Shown: positions 24,208 through 36,210 of the stretch, one piece after another
How the letters are laid out: every line of letters begins with the position of its first letter
Position numbering within the stretch: position 1 is the stretch's first letter
Assembly: GCA_000507305.1 (NCBI GenBank)
Contig: DF239143.1
Location: 233,423-297,422 of the forward strand
Source: Breviolum minutum Mf 1.05b.01
Taxonomy: Eukaryota > Sar > Dinophyceae > Suessiales > Symbiodiniaceae
Length of the DNA: 64,000 bases
Reading direction: 5' to 3'
Translations under genes and position numbers: made by a program
The notes under the pieces: model-generated
Database searches by the model: none
Seen by the model: only the letters and a program-made list of their open reading frames with translations
What the model was told of the DNA's origin: nothing

Positions 24208-24654
24208 TGACATGCTCATCAACTGCTCCCACCCGCAAAACACTGAAACTTCTTCGTGATCCGATATCCTCGGAGGGAGGGTCACGAAATTCATGCTGCC
24301 AAAACTCGTTTTATTCCCCAAAAAAAGGGGTACGAAAAGTGTGTCCTGTCTTGGGATGTGTTTTTTCCACAAGACGGGGCCCCCATAGTTATAAGGTAGG
24401 GAAATAACCCAAGGTTAAACCCTATGAAAAATCATGGGTTGTAAATGGGTATAACTAGGGCACTAGATCCACGAAAATAGTAGGCTTCGGGGGGATCCCA
24501 TCTTTTCAGGTGATGTGACCGTGACCAAAACGGTGAGTGACTCTTCAACAGCTCGGGGTGAAACTCCCGGGGGGGCAACTCCTGAGGGGCCCCCCCTGAT
24601 GTTCCCCACCCCAGGATTTTTTCATCTTTTACTAACGATTTAAAACATGAACCT

Positions 24655-24766
24655 GGTTGGTGGTTGAACCAACCCCTTTGAAAAAATATGCTCGTCAAAA
24701 TGGATTCATCTTCCCCGAATATTCGGGGTGAACAATAAAAAATATTTGAGTTGCCACCACCTAGTT
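24655..24766. mobile_element. GTTGGTGG-family MITE copy with GT...AG ends
   Basis: Left GTTGGTGGTTGAACC, right GTTGCCACCACCTAG. Confidence 0.7.
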
Positions 24767-25084
24767 AAAAATACAAAACAAAAGGTGCCCAACTTCAAAT
24801 CATGCTGCATCCACCTGGCCCAATTTTTTTTAATATAGATCCTCCAACCTGGCAAGTCTTTGTGACCTTTTTGGGATGGTTAAGTGACCCTTTTGAATGG
24901 TTAAGTGACCTCCAACTAGGGGATGAAAAGGTCACAAAGAATCACCTGGAAGGTGTTTTTTTTTCAAAGACTACTGCAGTAATGTCAATCCGATCCAAGG
25001 CCTGGAACTTGGTTGGTGAACTTGGTTGGCCAACAGCTGGTCTGGAGGTCCCCCAAAAAATGTCCATCAACAAAAAATGCCCAT

Positions 25085-25196
25085 CCCCTGAAACTAACAG
25101 CAAAAGCAGTTTGCCCCTGAAAATACAGCCCTGGAAGTTTGGAGATTCCTATTGGGAAACCATCATTTTCAGCGGCGAACTGTGAGTTTTAGGGAG
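25085..25196. mobile_element. CTCCCTGAAACTAACA-family MITE
   Basis: CCCCTGAAACTAACAG at the left, CTGTGAGTTTTAGGGAG at the right. Confidence 0.75.
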
Positions 25197-25382
25197 TGCA
25201 AATACGCAGGTGATGAAAAATTCGTGACCAAACTTCATCAACGTTGGAGGTCATCGATAACCCAACCAATCTTTGAGTTTTTCGGGTCACGTAAACTCAC
25301 TCACCATCTTTAAAAGGGTCATAAGAATTGCCAAATGACCAATTTGTTGATCTGTCTCTTGCTAGCAAAGAAAATACCCGAA

Positions 25383-25506
25383 CCCTGAAACTAACAGCAA
25401 GTAAAAGCCCCTGAAAATGGATGGTTTTTGTATACTTTCTCGTTTCCTTTTGGGGCTGAGATGGGCCCATTTTTCAGGGGTAAAGCTTGCTGTTAGTTTC
25501 AGGGGA
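25383..25506. mobile_element. CTCCCTGAAACTAACA-family MITE
   Basis: CCCTGAAACTAACAGC at the left and GCTGTTAGTTTCAGGG at the right are a perfect pair. Confidence 0.85.
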
Positions 25507-26320
25507 GGGTTTGTCGGTTTGTCCTTCCTCCTGCCACCAAGGTTCTGCTAAAACGCAAAGGCCAATGATACCGGTCAATGCTGCTCCAGACCACCTCTGC
25601 CTTCAGAAGTGCCATGTACACCGCACCCAGTTTTCTCGGAGGTCGAACTCCACCCATTCCACAACAAAAAAACGGGTAAACACTGTTTGTAGTGAATACT
25701 ACAATGATAAATATCGTTTATGTCAAAAAATTGGTCTTTGAATGCAAAAGCCACTTCAACTTTGCACAGACCTACATTTCCACATGCCGCTTGACGCCAC
25801 AGTGGCAGCAGGCCTGGTTGGAGATGAAACTGTGCCTTCCACCAGTAGGCTATCAGCCTGTCGCGAAGTCCAAACTTGTTGGGACTACCCTGCGATTCCT
25901 TCCCATAAACTACCCCAAAACCATGAAAAATAAAGTTAAATGGCCACCTAGAAACCAGGTTATTTGCCATAAAAAAAACCTAAAAACGTTGGTTTGGGGG
26001 GCCATAAATTATGAAAAGTTCGCACAAAAATTCTGCAAAACAGGCACATACAAACACCAAAAATCACCTTAACCAAATCATCGATCAGAGTATCTTTACA
26101 CCCCTTGTGTTCAACTTCATTCGTTTTTTTTTGAAACAGATCCACCCGAAAAGTCCCGAAAACTCCGCCACCTCCGCAGCAACGTTGCGCATTTGCATTG
26201 GGTTTAGTGGCCGTTGCACCCCGCCCGGTGGGTGGAATGTGACTTTTTGCTCCAAAACGGCAGCGCAAGGGTTCGGATGTTTTTTTTGGGGGGGGGAGGG
26301 TCCAATTCCCGTACCAAACT

Positions 26321-26411
26321 ATATACCATCCATGGAAAATGGTATATTTACCTACATGAATGGTTGATGTTTAATGTTGAATGTAGGGAAATATACCAGT
26401 CCCATGGATGA
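26321..26411. mobile_element. Short palindromic element (ATGTAGGTAAATATACCAT family)
   Basis: CCATGGAAAATGGTATATTT with ACCTACAT at the left, ATGTAGGGAAATATACC at the right; same family as 18,189. Confidence 0.65.
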
Positions 26412-26869
26412 TGCTATTCAATTTGTGGTCTTTTTTGCATAATCTGACGCAAAAATTCACGGCTGAGGACCTCAATTTCTTTTTTGAAGTCGACGTGCGA
26501 TACCAAAAACAAGATGCAGATACAAAACAGGCGTTTTTCTGCCACGTTTTTGGTGCAAAGTTTCCAGATGACTTTTCCACTGTCCACACGTCTTTGCCAC
26601 ATACAGTAGTTTTTTCCATTTCGAGATTGCGAACTGTTGGGAATGTTTAGATTTTGAAAAGAGAAAGTGGGCATTGAAAAGTAAAACCAAATCATTTAGA
26701 TGCGGAAATGTCCACTTTAAGGTGAATGGTGAAACAAAACGAAAATCATAATGAAACTCTTTTGGTTTGCAAACTGCATGGTTTGGCTGAACTTGCCATA
26801 TGCTGGTGCAAAAAAATATGAAGATCTTTTCCCTTCTAAGACCATACCATACCTGGCCACCCTTTGCTT

Positions 26870-27066
26870 CTCTGCATCAGACTGTTTTTTTCTGCAGCTG
26901 CAACGAAGGGTTGAGCATGATGCAGTATTGCAGAGCTGGTGAAACGTGCTGCCGCTCTCAGGGACCTCAAGCTTCTGGTAGGGAGTGGAGGCTTAGATTT
27001 CACAATTCAGGAATGGATTCTATAGACAAACACGCCAAACAAATCGTCACAGTGAGCGAACATGGA
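26870..27066 (+). repeat. Outlying partial copy of the 356-bp repeat
   Basis: Contains GCAGCTGCAACGAAGGG, GCCGCTCTCAGGGACCTCAA and GCTTCTGGTAGGGAGTGGAG in the usual order. Confidence 0.75.
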
Positions 27067-27188
27067 CATCTGTAAGGCTGACCGCCCCAAAAACCTAATC
27101 ACTGTGACAGGCAGTTTCGTCGCTTAGATCGAGCGAGGTTAGTCACCTTTGGGGGTACCGAAAATGTACGGCAAAAAATCATTCCATT

Positions 27189-27374
27189 GTGACACCCAAT
27201 TCTTTGTCGACCTTTGTGGAAAATCCTGACAGTGATGACATTGTGCTGAGGAACCCGCTCTGGTCGAGATTTTTGCAACTCTGGGCGCAGGCTGATCCCA
27301 ATGCCACCGCGCGGCGTCAAAATCAAGTCCTTCTCTCTGTCTCCAACGTCCAAAAGTCAGTCATGTACGTTTGA
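27189..27374 (+). CDS. Candidate exon or gene remnant between repeats
   Basis: Plus-strand frame TPNSLSTFVENPDSDDIVLR, then NPLWSRFLQLWAQADPNATA and a short tail to TGA. The sequence just upstream is similar to 38,250-38,315, so the fragment may travel with the repeat family. No function is recognised. Confidence 0.3.
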   Translation: MTPNSLSTFVENPDSDDIVLRNPLWSRFLQLWAQADPNATARRQNQVLLSVSNVQKSVMYV

Positions 27375-27399
27375 AACTGACTTGCTACTCACTGTGTTG

Positions 27400-29900
27400 C
27401 TGGTTGATGTTGCATGGAAAGAGAAATCACAAAAATAAGTTCACCAAATAACAGCAAGTGATCAAGAGCCTGGAGGGATACATTACAGATTTCAGAAATA
27501 AAGAGATGTTATGATAATCTTGATCTACCTGATAGTGATCTCTGATCGGTGGATGGTTCTTTACGTTCAGTCATGTGCCTGTGCTGTGACTGTAACTCAC
27601 CTTGTCATGGAAGATCTGGCCAGAAACATGTCGAAAGCAAAAAAGAGCCACGGAGATCACAAAGAAATAGAACACGGTCTTGAAAACACGCTTGGCGGCT
27701 TGCCAATATCATCCAACATTCTGAAGTACAGGACTAGCAACAACAGGAAAAGAAGCCAATGACAGGCAAAACCTATGGTGCAATTTCTATGTTTGTGAGT
27801 CCTGTCCTCACTTAATATCGAAGGCTTCCCCTACGGTGCCATAGTCTTTCCAGGTCTCTGACACCTATGAAACATAAACATTCTACACAATTACACATCT
27901 TCTTGCTATCTCATCCAATCTTTTGAACCAATGTGGGTTGGACAATTCCTTGAATACTTCCCGTGGTTTTAAAATTCAATTTCTGAGTAGCCAAACCTCA
28001 CATTCACCAACATCTAATCGAATTCCCTCCCCGTGTCACCATTGTTTTGTCAACGAGTTTTCAGGCAGGAAGGCTATCAATGGAAAAAAGGCTATCAATG
28101 GAAAGACCTCAAACAGGTCCGAAGTATGTGCAGTGATTCAACGAGTCCGCACAGAAGCTGAAGTCACATATCTGCAAACTCTCAGAGATCATGTCCAATA
28201 GAATTGTGTTTGTGGTATTTCCAGGTTGCTCTATGACGTTCTCATGTTTGGGGCTCTTGATTTTAGATTTGCTCAAAATCACGCCCTGAGTCTCTCGCGC
28301 AGTTGTCTGCATCGTTGGCACCTCATCTTCCATGACCTGAGCAGAATTGGATCCAAACGAAGCTGCTCAACTCAACAGTTGTGGCGGAGCAATAGGACTT
28401 GATGAGCTAGGCTTGCTCCAGTACTTTCATGTACTTTCCAACTTTTGCAAAAGTCGCATCCCCCGAAGAAAATCCAGTGTGTATGCACAGACTTGATGCA
28501 CAGACTCGAAGTTGTAAAGAAAGATACCCTGAAATAGTCATAGATATAATTGGTATACCAGTTGCGAGTGCAAGCATTTCGGATTCCACGTTTGTCCTTT
28601 TGTCAAGAACTTCTTAAGACCCAATGCTTCCATATACCAAAGGATGACAGACGATAGAAAGACATAAAGACAATACAACAAATGTGAGTCCCTGAAATCG
28701 TAAAGCTTACTCAATCGCATAGAACATCCTCTTGCAGAACAAATATACCACTTTACTGACATGACTAGTGGTACTTCTGCACAAAAAACATTCATGGACA
28801 TGGATCACACCAAAAATTCTTCACCATCTTGCGTGTCAGATTGAAAAGCATATCCTCGATATATGTTTTTGAAGCTTTCTTTTGGAGTGAGTTTTTGTCA
28901 CCTTCCGAAAAACCATGGCTTTTTCAGTGGCTGGCTTGATAGATTTGCATGAGCATGAAGGATCTATTTATTATACTATCTAATCTAATATCGAATATAG
29001 TGCAATAAATTAAATTTGAAGCTCCGGTTGAGCATGACCATCCCTCACGGGCTCACGAAAATTTGGCTTTTCATTCGAGTTCCCAACCTTTCATAACCTT
29101 TCAAGCCCCAGAAAATCCAGTCCATCACGATTGAATCGAATCTAGTGATGCTCATTGCCCTATTTTTGCCTGGCACCCAGTACGGAATCAGGGTCACCCT
29201 CAAAGAATCGAAACAGCGAAAAAACACAGTATCAATGTTCGGCAGAAATGCCTATCGTGAATCACATTTGATTCTACTGCACACATACTGCGGTACACGT
29301 TAGATGAGAATATCATTTGGACGACCTTTTGATGTGAATTCCGATGTCTTCGGTCTTTGGCCATCACATTGACATGCTGATGCAAAAACCCTGAGAAGTC
29401 ATCTGGTCAAATTGTGATATTCTTGCTAGGAAACCTGTGAAATAGTGGGAAATTGCCTTTCGAAACCTGCCTTTCGGAACCTCACTTGACGTCACGATAG
29501 TTGCTTGATATATGCAGACTATTGCAGAATCAACCCTTTGTAAACAATCAAAATTCGGCTTCACTTTGCTACGCTTGCAGCAACAAACACTCACACCATA
29601 GATGCATAGTGCTATCTTCAGTCAACCCTGGATAACTAAGATAACTGTGTCGAATGAGATAACTCGTATGTCCATTGCCCGCAAAAAAATCGGCACAATG
29701 CTACCAAGAGGCAAATGTTGATCTCTTGCAAAAGCATCAAAATCGAGTATGGACTGTGAAGAATCTCTGGGACAAAGACATATGAAGATCTCCATGAATT
29801 GCTCCCCTTTTCCACCTTACGTGAGCCTTCCAAGACTCCTCTTGACCACGCTGCTTAGATCGCTTGTCTGGAATTACCATGGGAATTTGTGGCCTCATTT
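27400..29900. other. Sequence with scattered minus-strand coding-like fragments, no model made
   Basis: Short minus-strand frames near 28,110-28,330, 28,410-28,800 and 29,045-29,390 have coding-like, partly hydrophobic composition but no consistent splice borders. They may be exons of a decayed membrane-protein gene. Confidence 0.3.
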
Positions 29901-29989
29901 GACACTTTGGCCTCGTAAAATGGCCGCTTTGGAAACGAAACAAACACTCTGCATGTGTATAGAACAACTTTCTTCTCTGACCAGGGCGG

Positions 29990-31120
29990 ATCATGGCACG
30001 GCTTGAAATGCATCTGCAGCAGGGTCGCAAGTGTTGCGCAGCCGCCTGGCGTAGTAGAGATTTGAGCAACAAAGGGCCAAATAACAAGCACAGCTTGGAA
30101 GAACAATTGTGGCACCTCGCTCTTACAACTCCAGCAGTCGCACCCGTGCGATTGGAAAGACACTTTTGTGACTCCAAAGACAAGCAAGACTATCCATGCA
30201 TTGTGGCTGGCATCGAAATTGAGAAGTATTTGGCTTGCCATGGAATGTCAAGTCAAGGATCAGAAAAAACAGAGCTCTCCTGACACAGCAGACTTGGATC
30301 GTTTTGGGCATCTTTGGTAGGAAAATTGATTGGAGTAGTGGTCTAATCACCTTCCAATAAGCTTCTGAAATAACAACTCTACCTTTATGATTTATCAGGG
30401 TCTGTGCAGGAACACAGCAGCCGCCATCTTCTGCTAGGCCGTTGCGTTCAATGTCGAAAGTCAAGTAGGAACAAGTTCCATGCTCCGTTTGCTCCTGAAC
30501 AGCGGTGGCTACCTACAACTTCGCAGCTTCACTTTTTTGCACTGCATCTAGGACCAGTTTAGATGGCCACAGCCGGTGTTGCTTTAGAGATCTAGTCTCA
30601 AATGGGCCTGAGCAATTTCGGCACCTGACCACTACAACTGCAAACGTACTAGGGTGGCGAGACCAGGATGGCTCCCAAGACAAGCAAATCTGCTGCTGCA
30701 TGGTGGCTTGCATCAAACTCCAAAAATATGCCATTGGCAATGAAATGTCACATAACAATCAGAAAACCCAGATCTTCCCCAACACAAAACGGGATCGCCT
30801 GGGGGAAACTGCTGGCTACCTACAACTTCACTGTTTTTTAACTGCACAATCTAGTAACGCCTTGCTTTTGCGAGTGGCAAGACTACCATGGTTTCTAAAA
30901 CAATCAAATTTACCACTGCATGGTGGCCGGCGTCGAACTTGAAAAAGATGCTGCTGGCGATGAAATGTCACATCAAATTTTAGAAAAGCAGAGCTTCCCA
31001 AACACAACGCAAAACTGGATTACAGTCGCAAGACTGGTGGCTACCTAAAGCTTTGCAGCTTCGCTTTTTTGCACTGCACTATCTCTATCTAGAAGCCTTT
31101 TTTGACCCTGCTAGCTGGTA
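29990..31120. repeat. Diverged internal repeats upstream of the 1005-bp duplication
   Basis: Sections near 30,160, 30,660 and 30,880 share a motif series: a CAAGACAAGCAA-like stretch, TGCATGGTGGC, TCGAACTTGAAAA-like, and GAAATGTCACAT. This suggests an older repeat family of a few hundred bp. Confidence 0.5.
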
Positions 31121-32311
31121 GCAGTCCCAAAGTTGTGGTTCTTGCACAGTTGCTTCTTTGCATGAGACAGGTTTTTTCCCGCAGCTGCAACGCAGGGATG
31201 GGAATGATGCAACCATAATGCAGGGCTGCTAGAGTGTACTGCCGCTCTCAGCAACCTTAAGCTTCTGGTAGGGAGTGGATGCTTGGAAATCGCAAAAGGA
31301 ATGGTNTTTTGGGCATCTTTGGTAGGAAAATTGATTGGAGTAGTGGTCTAATCACCTTCCAATAAGCTTCTGAAATAACAACTCTACCTTTATGATTTAT
31401 CAGGGTCTGTGCAGGAACACAGCAGCCGCCATCTTCTGCTAGGCCGTTGCGTTCAATGTCGAAAGTCAAGTAGGAACAAGTTCCATGCTCCGTTTGCTCC
31501 TGAACAGCGGTGGCTACCTACAACTTCGCAGCTTCACTTTTTTGCACTGCATCTAGGACCAGTTTAGATGGCCACAGCCGGTGTTGCTTTAGAGATCTAG
31601 TCTCAAATGGGCCTGAGCAATTTCGGCACCTGACCACTACAACTGCAAACGTACTAGGGAGGCGAGACCAGGATGGCTCCCAAGACAAGCAAATCTGCTG
31701 CTGCATGGTGGCTTGCATCAAACTCCAAAAATATGCCATTGGCAATGAAATGTCACATAACAATCAGAAAACCCAGATCTTCCCCAACACAAAACGGGAT
31801 CGCCTGGGGGAAACTGCTGGCTACCTACAACTTCACTGTTTTTTAACTGCACAATCTAGTAACGCCTTGCTTTTGCGAGTGGCAAGACTACCATGGTTTC
31901 TAAAACAATCAAATTTACCACTGCATGGTGGCCGGCGTCGAACTTGAAAAAGATGCTGCTGGCGATGAAATGTCACATCAAATTTTCAGAAAAGCAGAGC
32001 TTCCCAAACACAACGCAAAACTGGATTGCAGTCGCAAGACTGGTGGCGACCTAAAGCTTTGCAGCTTCACTTTTTTGCACTGCACTATCTCTATCTAGAA
32101 GCCTTTTTTGACCCTGCTAGCTGGTAGCAGTCCCAAAGTTGTGGTTCTTGCACAGTTGCTTCTTTGCATGAGACAGGTTTTTTCCCGCAGCTGCAACGCA
32201 GGGATGGGAATGATGCAACCATAATGCAGGGCTGCTAGAGTGTACTGCCGCTCTCAGCAACCTTAAGCTTCTGGTAGGGAGTGGATGCTTGGAAATCGCA
32301 AAAGGAATGGT
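30302..32311. repeat. Direct duplication of about 1005 bp with an N at the junction
   Basis: 30302-31305 and 31307-32311 are almost identical, differing by a few substitutions and one inserted base. The single N at 31306 sits exactly between them. Confidence 0.9.
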
Positions 32312-33610
32312 GGGTTAGACAAACATGTCGAACAAATCTCTTTTGGGCAGTGAGTCACATTTTGCGAACCTCGGTGGCTGAAAGGCTGGCAGCCCCACTT
32401 CCAACCCACTGTTGCTAAAAGCTCAATCTCGACAAGTGTTCCTTGGTTTGCAGCAGTCTCATACCACCATTGTAACAAATCTTGGACACCACAACTGCGT
32501 GACCAAACCCTCTGCTTCTTTGCATGAGACAGGTTTTTTTCCGCAGCTGCAACGCAGGGATGGGAATGATGCAACCATAATGCAGGGCTGCTAGAGTGTA
32601 CTGCCGCTCTCAGCAACCTTAAGCTTCTGGTAGGGAGTGGATGCTTGGAAATCGCAAAAGGAATGGTGGGTTAGACAAACATGTCGAACAAATCTCTTTT
32701 GGGCAGTGAGTCACATTTTGCGAACCTCGGTGGCTGAAAGGCTGGCAGCCCCACTTCCAACCCACTGTTGCTAAAAGCTCAATCTCGACAAGTGTTCCTT
32801 GGTTTGCAGCAGTCTCATACCACCATTGTAACAAATCTTGGACACCACAACTGCGTGACCAAACCCTCTGCTTCTTTGCATGAGACAGGTTTTTTTCCGC
32901 AGCTGCAACGCAGGGATGGGAATGATGCAACCATAATGCAGGGCTGCTAGGGTGTACTGCCGCTCTCAGCAACCTTAAGCTTCTGGTAGGGAGTGGATGC
33001 TTGGAAATCGCAAAAGGAATGGTTTAGACAAACATGTCGAACAAATCTCTTTTGGGCAGTGAGTCACATTTTGCGAACCTCGGTGGCTGAAAGGCTGGCA
33101 GCCCCACTTCCAACCCACTGTTGCTAAAAGCTCAATCTCGACAAGTGTTCCTTGGTTTGCAGCAGTCTCATACCACCATTGTAACAAATCTTGGACACCA
33201 CAATTGCGTGACCAAACCCTCTGCTTCTTTGCATGAGACTGGTTTTTTTCCGCAGCTGCAACGCAGGGATGGGAATGATGCAACCATAATGCAGGGTTGG
33301 AGTGGAGACTTAGATTTCACAAAAGGTATGGATTCCTTAGACAAACATGTATGAAAAATCTCCTTTCGGCAGTGCGTCACGCTTTGCGAACTTGGCAGCT
33401 GAAAGGCTGGCAGCCCCGCTTCCAACCCACTGTTGCTAAAAGCTGAATCTTGACAAGTGTTCCTTAGTTTGCAGCAGTCTCATACCACCATTGTAACAAA
33501 CCTTGGACACCACAATTGCGTGACCAAACCCTCTCCTTCTTTGCATGAGACTGGTTTTTTTCCGCAGCTGCAACGCAGGGATGGGAATGATGCAACCATA
33601 ATGCAGAACT
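32187..33610 (+). repeat. Tandem array of the 356-bp repeat unit
   Basis: The marker GCAGCTGCAACGCAGGG recurs at 32187, 32543, 32899, 33252 and 33564, giving periods of 356, 356, 353 and 312. The first units are nearly identical, which implies recent amplification or assembly duplication. Confidence 0.9.
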
Positions 33611-36030
33611 GCTAGAGTGTACTGCCGCGCTCAGCAACCTTTAGCTTCTGGTAGGGAGTGGAAATTTAGATTTCACAAAAGGCATGGATTCCGTTTGACA
33701 AGCATGTCGAACAAATCTCCTTCAGTGCATCACATTTTGCGAACATAGGCAGCTGAAAGGCTGGCAGCCTCGCTTCCAACCCACGGAGGCTTAAAGATGA
33801 ATCTCGACAATTCTTCATTGACTTTCAGCAGTCGCATATACAAAACAACCAAGATCACAATCAATATCCTGTAGTCCAAATCTTGGATACCACGACTCTA
33901 TCTTTTGCAAGCATGATGCAACCATAATGAGATGGTGGAGGGTGCTGCGGCTCTCAGGGACCTCAAGCTTCTGGTACAGTAGGTAGTGGAGGCTTTGATT
34001 TCACAAAAGGCATGGATTCCTTAGACAAACATGTCCCATAAATCTCCTTTCGGCAGTGCATCACATTTAGAGAACATCGGCAGCTGAAAGGCTGGCAGCC
34101 CCGTCTCCAACCCTGGCCAGAAGCTGAATCTCGACAATTGTTCATTGCTTCGGAGGACTTCGCAAGATGCCACGACAAGTGGCCTTGGAGTCACAGTAAC
34201 ATATCGGACTCGGTGACCAAGCCCTCTGCTTCTCTGCACGAGACTGCTTTTTTTTCTTCAGCTGCAACGAAGGGATGGGCATGATGCAACCACAATGCAG
34301 AACTGGTGGAGCGTACTGTCGCTCTCAGGAACCTGCTTCTGGTAGGGAGTAGATGATTGGAATTCCAAAAAGGAACTGCCGGAATGTATGTCTTAAACAG
34401 ACATGTTGAGCAAATCTCCTTTCGGCAGTCCGTCACATTTTGCGAATATCGGCAGCTGAAAGGCGTCCTTTTTCTGCAGCTGCAACAAATGCATGGGCAT
34501 GATGCAACCATAATTTGGGTAGCCCTGACGATGCTTTGGAGATTGGCAAAGGCTGGGTTCAGGCCGCGGTTAAGGGTGCATAGCTTGAAGGCCAATGGTG
34601 GTCATATAGCTTCAATTAGAAGCTAAACTGAGGTTATTACACCAAACTTCATGGCACAAATTCAAGAATCACGCCTAATTCTATAGGACAGAAACAGGTC
34701 GGGAAAAGGCCGGGAATGGGTCGGAATGGGTCGGGAGCGCCGACAGAACTACACACCAACAGCCTGTAAGCATACTGGCGCGTGTCAATGCAAGTTTAGC
34801 TTAAGGGAGAATGCTTATTTTTGATTTTCCCTCATACTGGTTTTTGTTCCGAACCCCTTCCGGAGGCATCTAATTTGGAGAACAACCTGAGGTCTTCTCG
34901 CGCTTGGGTACATTCGGCCTAATCCTAGCTGGGTTTGGCAAAGAAATTGTACCTTTTCGCACCATGTTTGCAAATCTCTTGCCTCTTTTGGCACCTTCGT
35001 CTTACCGATTGTACCAGGATTTTGGCGCCTGTATTCCCTGCCTTTCTACCCTCTCTGCACCATGGTAGCATGGCTGTTGCCTCTAAGAAGAGACTGCTAG
35101 CTTGAAATGGCTACATGTACAACCTGCGAGGCCTGAGAGTGCATAAGCATTCCAAGGGTTGACCAAACCATAATGCAGACATGGTGGAACGTACTGCGGC
35201 TCTCAAGAACCTACTTCTTGCAGGGAGTGGATGCTTGGAAATCCAAAAAAGAATCGCAGGAATGGATTTCTTAAACAAACATGTCCAACATATCTCTTTT
35301 CTGCAGTGCCTCACATTTTGCGAACATTGGTAGCTGAAAGGCTGGCAGCCCCGCTTCCAACCCACTGCGTGACCAAACGCTTTGCTTCTCTGCATGAGAC
35401 AGGTGCTTTTTTCTGAAGCTGCAACGAAGGGATGGGATCTTTTGCAAGCATAATGCAGAGCTGCTGAGCGTGCTGCCGCTCTCAGGGACCTCAAGCTTCT
35501 GGTAGGGAGTGGATGCTTGGAATTGCAAAAGGAATGGCGGGAATGGATTCCTTAGACAAACATGTCGAACATTTCGAGACCATCTGCAGCTCCAACTCGC
35601 TGTTGCTAAAAGCTCAATCTCGACAAGTGCTCGTTGCTTGGCAGCAGTCTCAATAGCACAACTGAGATCACAATCGCTATGTTGTACGTAACAAATCTTG
35701 GGGACCACAACTCCCTGACCAAACCCTCTGCTTCTCTGCATAGACAAGTCTTTTTTCTGCAGCTGCAACAAAGGGATGGGCATGACGCAAGCATAATGTA
35801 GAGTAGGGACTGGATGCTTGAAATTGCCAAAAAGAATAGCGGGCATGGATTCCTTGATCTGTTTCGGCAGTGCGTCACATTTTGGGAACATGGGCAGCTT
35901 AAAGGCTGGCAGCCTCGCTTCCAACCCACGGAGGCATAAAGATGAATCTCGACAATTCTTCATTGACTTTCAGCAGTCGCATATACAAAACAACCAAGAT
36001 CACAATCAATATCCTGTAGTCCAAATCTTG
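33611..36030 (+). repeat. Diverged and partial copies of the 356-bp repeat
   Basis: Marker strings (GCTGAAAGGCTGGCAGCCCC, GCTTCTGGTAGGGAGTGG, ATCTCGACAA) recur with irregular spacing and internal deletions. A non-repeat island lies at about 34,640-35,100. Confidence 0.75.
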
Positions 36031-36210
36031 NNNNNNNNNNNNNNNNNNNNNNNNNNNNNNNNNNNNNNNNNNNNNNNNNNNNNNNNNNNNNNNNNNNNNN
36101 NNNNNNNNNNNNNNNNNNNNNNNNNNNNNNNNNNNNNNNNNNNNNNNNNNNNNNNNNNNNNNNNNNNNNNNNNNNNNNNNNNNNNNNNNNNNNNNNNNNN
36201 NNNNNNNNNN
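36031..36210. other. Assembly gap of 180 N
   Basis: Undetermined bases inside the repeat array. Confidence 1.

Noticed and set aside
25487-26072. Coding exon on either strand
   Set aside because: Several overlapping frames on both strands are open; none has a start, splice consensus or recognisable motif.
29737-30241. Minus-strand gene of about 150 aa
   Set aside because: Composition resembles shadow translation of the repeat region, and overlapping frames on both strands are equally open.
30505-31947. Duplicated 145-aa protein gene on the plus strand
   Set aside because: The two frames are the same sequence within the 1005-bp duplication, and their peptides derive from internal repeats. 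No domain features.
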